Source of the DNA: CBDVBZ01 sp965372355
GTDB taxonomy: Bacteria > Krumholzibacteriota > Krumholzibacteriia > WVZY01
Direction of reading: 5' to 3'
Assembly: GCA_965372355.1 (NCBI GenBank)
Contig: CBDVBZ010000018.1
Coordinates: 1-38,428 of the forward strand
DNA: 38,428 nucleotides
Below the pieces are notes generated by a model. That model had not been told where the DNA came from. It saw only the letters and a program-made list of their open reading frames with translations, and searched no databases. The position numbers and the translations under genes are program-made. Of the stretch, positions 34,467-38,428 are shown in pieces (the first letter of the stretch is position 1; each line of letters opens with the position of its first letter).

Positions 34467-34773
34467 GAAAGTAGAGTTCAAACGCCAGCATGTCACTCGC
34501 TGGTCGACCGTCAAAATTGTTTTACAGAATAAAGAGCCTGTAGGAATCGCAGCCAACACCGTGTCGGTGTTTAGATGGCACTCCCTGTGCGTTTCCAAGA
34601 GTCCATGCTAACACACTTCAAGTGAAATGTAAACAACAGGTTACACCATCGTTGCCTTTTGTCAGCTCCCTGCCCCGATAGAAGAGATATGGTGTACTCA
34701 GTTGACACACAACAGGTTAATAAAACACCCCCCTCCGGTCGCCCGCCGGGGTGGCAAATGCCGAACGCTGACC

Positions 34774-34802
34774 TTGTTTAACCGCTGGCCGGGTCGTATG
34801 TT
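34774..34802 (+). promoter_or_regulatory. Candidate promoter for the O-methyltransferase gene
   Basis: TTGTTT (34774-34779) and TATGTT (34797-34802) are 17 bp apart, each a 4/6 consensus match. It would give a leader of about 45 nt containing the AGAGAGGAG ribosome binding site. Confidence 0.4.
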
Positions 34803-34854
34803 AGGCTGAAGAACCCTTGCCGACGAATGATTCGAAAGCAGAGAGGAGCACCGA

Positions 34855-35490
34855 ATGCCCGAGCTTGTGCCCGAGAACATCGAACGCTATGCCGTCGACC
34901 ACTCGACACCTGAATCTGATATATTTCAATCACTTACACAGAAGACCCATGTCGAATCCGACTCGCCGCAGATGCTGGTCGGACCCATCGAGGGCCGATT
35001 TCTCAAGCTGATCGTCCAGGCGATGGCCGCCCGACGGGTTCTCGAGATCGGCACGTTCACCGGGTACAGCGCGCTCATGATGGCCGAAGGGGTGGCGGAT
35101 GACGGTGAGGTGATCACGTGCGATATCAGCCGCGAATCCACAAAGATCGCCCGCTCGTACTGGGATCGGAGTCCCCACGGCCGGAAGATCAAACTTCTGA
35201 TGGGTCGCGCGCTGGATACGATCGCGGGTGTCGACGGACCGCTGGACGTTGTCTTTATCGACGCCGACAAACAGAACTACATCGCCTACTGGGATGCGTG
35301 CGTTCCCAAGGTGCGCAAGGGCGGCGTCGTTCTTGCGGACAACGTGTTGTGGAGCGGCCGTGTTCTCGATCCCAAGGAACCGGATGATCACGCGCTGGTC
35401 GCCTTCAACAAACACGTTCGCGGCGACGGCCGGGTCGAGACAGTCATGCTTCCCTTTCGCGACGGTGTCACGATGTCGATCAAATTGTAA
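34855..35490 (+). CDS. Class I SAM-dependent O-methyltransferase (catechol/caffeoyl-CoA type)
   Basis: A 211-residue soluble enzyme of the Methyltransf_3 family. The SAM-binding motif is VLEIGTFTGYSALMMA (about residues 62-77), followed by an acidic end of strand 2 (VITCDISRES) and the metal-binding motif VVFIDADKQNY, then VVLADNVLWSGRV, which supplies further metal ligands (Asp-Asn). Length and motif order match metal-dependent catechol-type O-methyltransferases; the acceptor substrate cannot be told from sequence, and bacterial members act on varied hydroxylated aromatics. The ATG at 34855 has a good AGAGGAG site 6 nt upstream. It stands alone between a divergent gene and the dsbD promoter region. 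Confidence 0.9.
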   Translation: MPELVPENIERYAVDHSTPESDIFQSLTQKTHVESDSPQMLVGPIEGRFLKLIVQAMAARRVLEIGTFTGYSALMMAEGVADDGEVITCDISRESTKIARSYWDRSPHGRKIKLLMGRALDTIAGVDGPLDVVFIDADKQNYIAYWDACVPKVRKGGVVLADNVLWSGRVLDPKEPDDHALVAFNKHVRGDGRVETVMLPFRDGVTMSIKL

Positions 35491-35500
35491 CGGACACCAA

Positions 35501-35572
35501 GTGCCATCGCAGTGAATCCGGCGTATAATACCAGGCGGGGTGCTTGACAACGGTGTGTTGTCGGCGTAACTT
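35501..35572 (+). promoter_or_regulatory. Two overlapping candidate promoters upstream of dsbD
   Basis: Candidate 1: GTGCCA (35501-35506), 17 bp, then a perfect TATAAT (35524-35529). Candidate 2: a perfect TTGACA (35544-35549), 17 bp, then TAACTT (35567-35572). They would start transcription about 62 and 20 nt before the GTG at 35599. Consensus use in this lineage is not known. Confidence 0.4.
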
Positions 35573-35598
35573 ATTCGGCAAAAACAAGAAGGGAAAAC

Positions 35599-37452
35599 GT
35601 GCTTCGCTCTACCCAACGATATCTCCTGCTTCTGTCAGGCGTCGCGTGCATTCTGCTCGGCGCGGTCGGCTCCGGCCGTGCGATCGATTTCGATGTCCTC
35701 GGTGAACCGGTCACCGTACGTACGTACACCTCCTTTAGCAGCGTGCCCGCCGGCGGTGACATCGGCGTTGCCATTGCGCTCGAGCTGAGCGGCCACTGGC
35801 ACGTCAACGCGCACGAGGTCAACGACGATTTCCTGATCCCGACAACCATAGACATCGAGCCGCCTCCGGGTTTTCGCGTCCGCGGCATCGTCTACCCGGA
35901 CGTTGTCGAGAAGATGCTCTCCTTCTCCGATGAACCCCTTTTGCTCTACGAGGGCGAAGCACTGATCGGGATTCTTCTCGAGGCTACCGAAGACGCAGCG
36001 GTTGGGGAAACAGCCGTTGTTGCAACCGTCACCTACCAGGCGTGTGACAACGAGAAATGCCTGGCACCGGTGACAAAACGGCTCGAGATCCCTATCCGTG
36101 TATCGCCTCCAACGGAAGCCATCGATGCGGTGCACGTGGAGGTGTTCGCGAAAATCGATCTCGCGTCGCTTGCCGAATCGGAAGAGACCGGTGGCAAGGG
36201 GGGACGTCTTGGCGCCATCATCGGCAAGCGGGGTTACTTCGTTGCGTTTCTGCTCGTGTTTCTCTGGGGCCTGGCCCTCAACTTGACACCCTGCGTCTAT
36301 CCAATCATTCCGATTACCGTGAGCTATTTCGGTGGACAGAGTGAGGGCAAGACATCGGCGACGTTTCTTCTGGCCGCCATCTATGTACTCGGAATGGCGG
36401 TGATGTACTCATCGCTGGGGCTTGTCGCCGCCCTCACCGGGAGCATCCTGGGAACGGCCCTCCAGAACGAGTTCGTGGTCGTCGCGGTGGCGTTGATCCT
36501 GGTCGCGCTTGCGTTCTCGATGTTTGGCTTCTACGAGATCCGTGTGCCCACGAGGTTGACCAACCTGGCCGGCGCATCATCGGGCAAACGAGGGGCGATT
36601 GGTGCGTTTCTGATGGGTCTGACCGTGGGAATCGTGGCAGCACCCTGTATCGGACCGTTCGTCCTCGCGCTCTTGACCTTTGTCGGCGAGAGCGGCAATC
36701 CCGTTCTCGGTTTCTCGATGTTCTTCGTGCTCGCGCTGGGTCTCGGGTTTCCCTTTCTCTTTCTGGCAGTACTCTCCGGAAGCATCACCAGGCTGCCCAA
36801 ATCGGGTGAGTGGATGGAGTGGGTCAAGAAGCTGTTCGGCATCATTCTGATCGCAATGGCGATATTTTTTCTCGAGCCCCACATCGAAGACATCGTCTAC
36901 GGCAACGTCATCTACTGGCTGGCGATGGGACTGCTCTTTATCATCGGCGGGCTTGTCCTGGGTTTTTTCAAGAAGGTGGAGAGCCGGGCGATGACCTTTC
37001 TCGTTTTGAGGCGATTTTTTGGGATTGCAGCGCCCATTCTTGGGCTTTATTTGATCCTCGCGCCGGGGCACATCATCGCAAGCGGCGCGCCGGACGGTGG
37101 TATTGTGTGGAGTCCGTACGACGACGATCTGCTCGAGAAGGCCAAGACCGACGACCAGTACGTACTCATCGATTTCTCGGCCGATTGGTGTCTGCCCTGC
37201 AAGGAGCTCGATCACAAGACATTCTCGGAGCAGACTGTTGTCGATGCCACATTGGGGTTCGTCACGTTGAGGGCGGATCTCACCGACGCGGCGTCCGACG
37301 AAGTGCTCAAGCTTCGCAAGCGGTTCTCGATCCGGGGTGTGCCCACCGTTGTTTTTATTAACCGCGACGGCAAGGAACGCACAGATCTGCGCGTCTTCGG
37401 TTTTGTGGACGAAGATGATTTTCTCGATCGCCTCAACAAGTTAAAGGGCTAG
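35599..37452 (+). CDS. dsbD: Thiol:disulfide interchange protein DsbD, three-domain
   Basis: Carries reducing power from cytoplasmic thioredoxin across the inner membrane to periplasmic partners, including cytochrome c maturation. All three modules are present in 617 residues. Signal peptide 1-28; periplasmic alpha domain ~30-190 with Cys149 and Cys154 (YQACDNEKCLAP); CcdA/DsbD membrane domain ~212-500 with Cys232 (NLTPCVYP) and Cys350 (AAPCIGP); C-terminal thioredoxin-like gamma domain with Cys531-Cys534 (ADWCLPCKELD) and the cis-proline segment GVPTVVF. All six functional cysteines of the relay are therefore visible. GTG start at 35599, with AAGAAGGG 5 nt upstream. It follows the O-methyltransferase gene by 108 bp and has its own candidate promoters. 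Confidence 0.95.
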   Translation: MLRSTQRYLLLLSGVACILLGAVGSGRAIDFDVLGEPVTVRTYTSFSSVPAGGDIGVAIALELSGHWHVNAHEVNDDFLIPTTIDIEPPPGFRVRGIVYPDVVEKMLSFSDEPLLLYEGEALIGILLEATEDAAVGETAVVATVTYQACDNEKCLAPVTKRLEIPIRVSPPTEAIDAVHVEVFAKIDLASLAESEETGGKGGRLGAIIGKRGYFVAFLLVFLWGLALNLTPCVYPIIPITVSYFGGQSEGKTSATFLLAAIYVLGMAVMYSSLGLVAALTGSILGTALQNEFVVVAVALILVALAFSMFGFYEIRVPTRLTNLAGASSGKRGAIGAFLMGLTVGIVAAPCIGPFVLALLTFVGESGNPVLGFSMFFVLALGLGFPFLFLAVLSGSITRLPKSGEWMEWVKKLFGIILIAMAIFFLEPHIEDIVYGNVIYWLAMGLLFIIGGLVLGFFKKVESRAMTFLVLRRFFGIAAPILGLYLILAPGHIIASGAPDGGIVWSPYDDDLLEKAKTDDQYVLIDFSADWCLPCKELDHKTFSEQTVVDATLGFVTLRADLTDAASDEVLKLRKRFSIRGVPTVVFINRDGKERTDLRVFGFVDEDDFLDRLNKLKG

Positions 37453-37469
37453 AAGCTGCCACTTTGACC

Positions 37470-37498
37470 GTGACCTCGCAACGGCAGACCACTATACT
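37470..37498 (+). promoter_or_regulatory. Candidate promoter giving a leaderless FAH-family mRNA
   Basis: GTGACC (37470-37475, 4/6) and TATACT (37493-37498, 5/6) are 17 bp apart. The -10 ends 6 nt before the ATG at 37505, so the predicted +1 is the A of the start codon. The gene has no Shine-Dalgarno, which fits. Confidence 0.45.
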
Positions 37499-37504
37499 CG
37501 GTCC

Positions 37505-38362
37505 ATGAAAATCGTAAGCTTTGGACCCAAACGAGGCGAAAAACCCGGTCTGATTCACCGTGACCGGATCATCGATCTTCTCGCCGCCGATGATTCCGTT
37601 CCGCCAACCGTTCGCGGGATCCTGGCGCTTGGTGCGCTTGATCGACTGGAGGCCGTCTTGGGCAGAGCCGGCTCGCTCCCCTCGAGTTGTTTCGTCCCAT
37701 TGAGCGAAACCCGCCTGGGGCCACCGGTCACCAATCCCTCGAAAATCATTTGTCTGGGCCTCAACTATAAGGACCACGCCGAGGAACAAAATAAGAAAGC
37801 CCCCGACTGGCCGCTGACGTTTGCGAAAGCGCCCAGCGCGCTTGTGGGGAATGGTGATCCTATACAATACCCGGCGAGCGTTACGCAGCTGGACCACGAA
37901 GTCGAGCTGGCCATCTACATCGGACGCCGTGCAAAAGACGTGTCTCTCGAGAACGCACACCGCTACATCGCTGGATACTCGGTATTCATGGATATCAGCG
38001 CGAGAGATCTCCAGTACCGAGAGAAACAGTTCTTCCGGGCGAAGAGTTTTGACGGTTTTGGTCCGGCGGGCCCCTGTCTCGTTACCGCGGACGATGTTGC
38101 TGATCCCCACAACCTCGAGATCTCGCTCGAAGTGAACGGGCGACGTTTTCAGTCGAGCAACACGGGTCAGATGACATTCAAGGCACCCTATCTCGTCCAT
38201 TACTTGTCGAACTCCATGACGCTCGAAGCCGGTGACATCATCGCAACGGGGACTCCCTCGGGTGTTGGTGTTTTTGCGAATCCCCAGCGGTTTTTGAACA
38301 GAGGCGACGTTCTCCAGGCCTCGATAGAATCCCTCGGTACATTAACCAACCCGATTGTTTAG
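37505..38362 (+). CDS. Fumarylacetoacetate hydrolase (FAH) family protein
   Basis: A 285-residue enzyme of the FAH superfamily, which hydrolyses or decarboxylates beta-diketo and 2-oxo acids in aromatic or sugar-acid breakdown. The N-terminal ~75 residues form the small lead domain; the catalytic domain shows LGLNYKDHAEE (His91, Glu94), metal ligands Glu132 and Glu134 (LDHEVELAIYIG) and Asp163 (FMDISARDLQ), a KSFDGFGPAGP segment, and TGTPSGVG near the end. Size and the NYxDHAxE motif match acylpyruvase/5-carboxymethyl-2-oxo-hex-3-ene-dioate-type members more than true fumarylacetoacetase (~420 residues). Substrate not assignable. The start has no ribosome binding site. It lies 52 nt after dsbD, and a terminator-like hairpin follows its stop. 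Confidence 0.9.
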   Translation: MKIVSFGPKRGEKPGLIHRDRIIDLLAADDSVPPTVRGILALGALDRLEAVLGRAGSLPSSCFVPLSETRLGPPVTNPSKIICLGLNYKDHAEEQNKKAPDWPLTFAKAPSALVGNGDPIQYPASVTQLDHEVELAIYIGRRAKDVSLENAHRYIAGYSVFMDISARDLQYREKQFFRAKSFDGFGPAGPCLVTADDVADPHNLEISLEVNGRRFQSSNTGQMTFKAPYLVHYLSNSMTLEAGDIIATGTPSGVGVFANPQRFLNRGDVLQASIESLGTLTNPIV

Positions 38363-38388
38363 ATAACTTGCTCTGCCCAATCGGGATA

Positions 38389-38414
38389 GGGGAGCCGGAT
38401 CGCTCCGGCTTCCC
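38389..38414 (+). terminator. Terminator-like hairpin after the FAH-family gene
   Basis: GGGGAGCCGGA (38389-38399), loop TCGC, and TCCGGCTTCCC (38404-38414) form an 11-bp stem with one G-U pair, 26 nt after the stop codon. No T-run follows within the window (TCCCACACC), so termination may be partial or factor-assisted. Confidence 0.5.
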
Positions 38415-38428
38415 CTCCCACACCACCC

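Larger units (their letters stand above)
34455..34854. other. 400-bp divergent intergenic region with repeats, no gene
   Basis: This region separates the CHAT gene (minus) from the O-methyltransferase gene (plus). It is more AT-rich than its surroundings. It holds an 11-bp direct repeat ACAACAGGTTA at 34633-34643 and 34709-34719 (76 bp apart), an 8-bp inverted pair TACACCAT/ATGGTGTA (34642-34649 and 34689-34696), a tight hairpin AACACCG-TGT-CGGTGTT (34555-34571), a palindrome CACTT-C-AAGTG (34614-34624) and a C-run/G-run pair near 34725-34753. No protein or RNA gene was recognised. The repeats look like regulator binding sites for the CHAT cluster; that is inference. Confidence 0.5.

Noticed and set aside
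34455..34598. 48-residue N-terminal extension of the CHAT protease from an upstream ATG
   Set aside because: No ribosome binding site, cysteine-rich unstructured sequence, and it would hide an otherwise clean signal peptide starting at the GTG at 34454.

Overview
The window is a stretch of bacterial chromosome, moderately GC-rich, with a mixture of ATG, GTG and TTG starts and both Shine-Dalgarno-led and apparently leaderless genes. Two very different exported proteins (at 3-788 and 20629-30633) end in the same FlgD-like / type IX-style C-terminal sorting domain (Q-N-x-P-N-P-F-N-P ... YDVAGR ... GVYFYR). Together with TPR-fused Ser/Thr kinases, FecR-like proteins and a giant beta-propeller metalloprotease, this points to an uncultured lineage of the FCB group (Eisenbacteria-, Krumholzibacteriota-, Latescibacterota- or Zixibacteria-like). 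That placement is inference from protein style; there is no rRNA here.

Region 1 (3-788, plus) is the 3' end of a secreted multidomain protein cut by the window edge. Region 2 (817-14294, minus) is a tightly packed respiratory complex I operon read nuoA-B-C-D-E-F-G-H-J-K-L-M-N, with gaps of 1-46 nt and 4-base stop/start overlaps at E/F and M/N. It carries the Fe-S ligands expected in NuoB, NuoE, NuoF and NuoG (including the N7 site), but nuoI is absent from its usual place between nuoH and nuoJ. A candidate promoter lies at 14368-14396.

Region 3 (14528-16667) holds housekeeping-type genes: a TIGR04282/DUF2064 GT-A fold protein and a rhomboid protease (plus), facing a histidine phosphatase (minus), with a nested inverted-repeat element between the convergent stops.

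Region 4 (16882-34454) is the accessory and most unusual part. On the plus strand are an exported protein of unknown role, an exported FecR-like/TPR protein, and a membrane Ser/Thr kinase with an external TPR domain. Converging on them from the minus strand is a set read CHAT-TPR caspase-like protease (exported), a 190-residue exported protein, and a 3334-residue exported protein containing a beta-helix, a matrixin-like zinc protease and three beta-propellers. The small and giant genes share a 4-base stop/start overlap. I infer an envelope signalling and proteolysis module, with two different secreted protease chemistries next to a kinase and a FecR-like protein; this is the best candidate in the window for an undescribed system.

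Region 5 (34855-38362, plus) holds an O-methyltransferase, a full three-domain DsbD thiol-disulfide reductant conduit, and a fumarylacetoacetate hydrolase family enzyme predicted to be read from a leaderless mRNA, followed by a terminator-like hairpin. No tRNA, rRNA, CRISPR array or insertion sequence was recognised.
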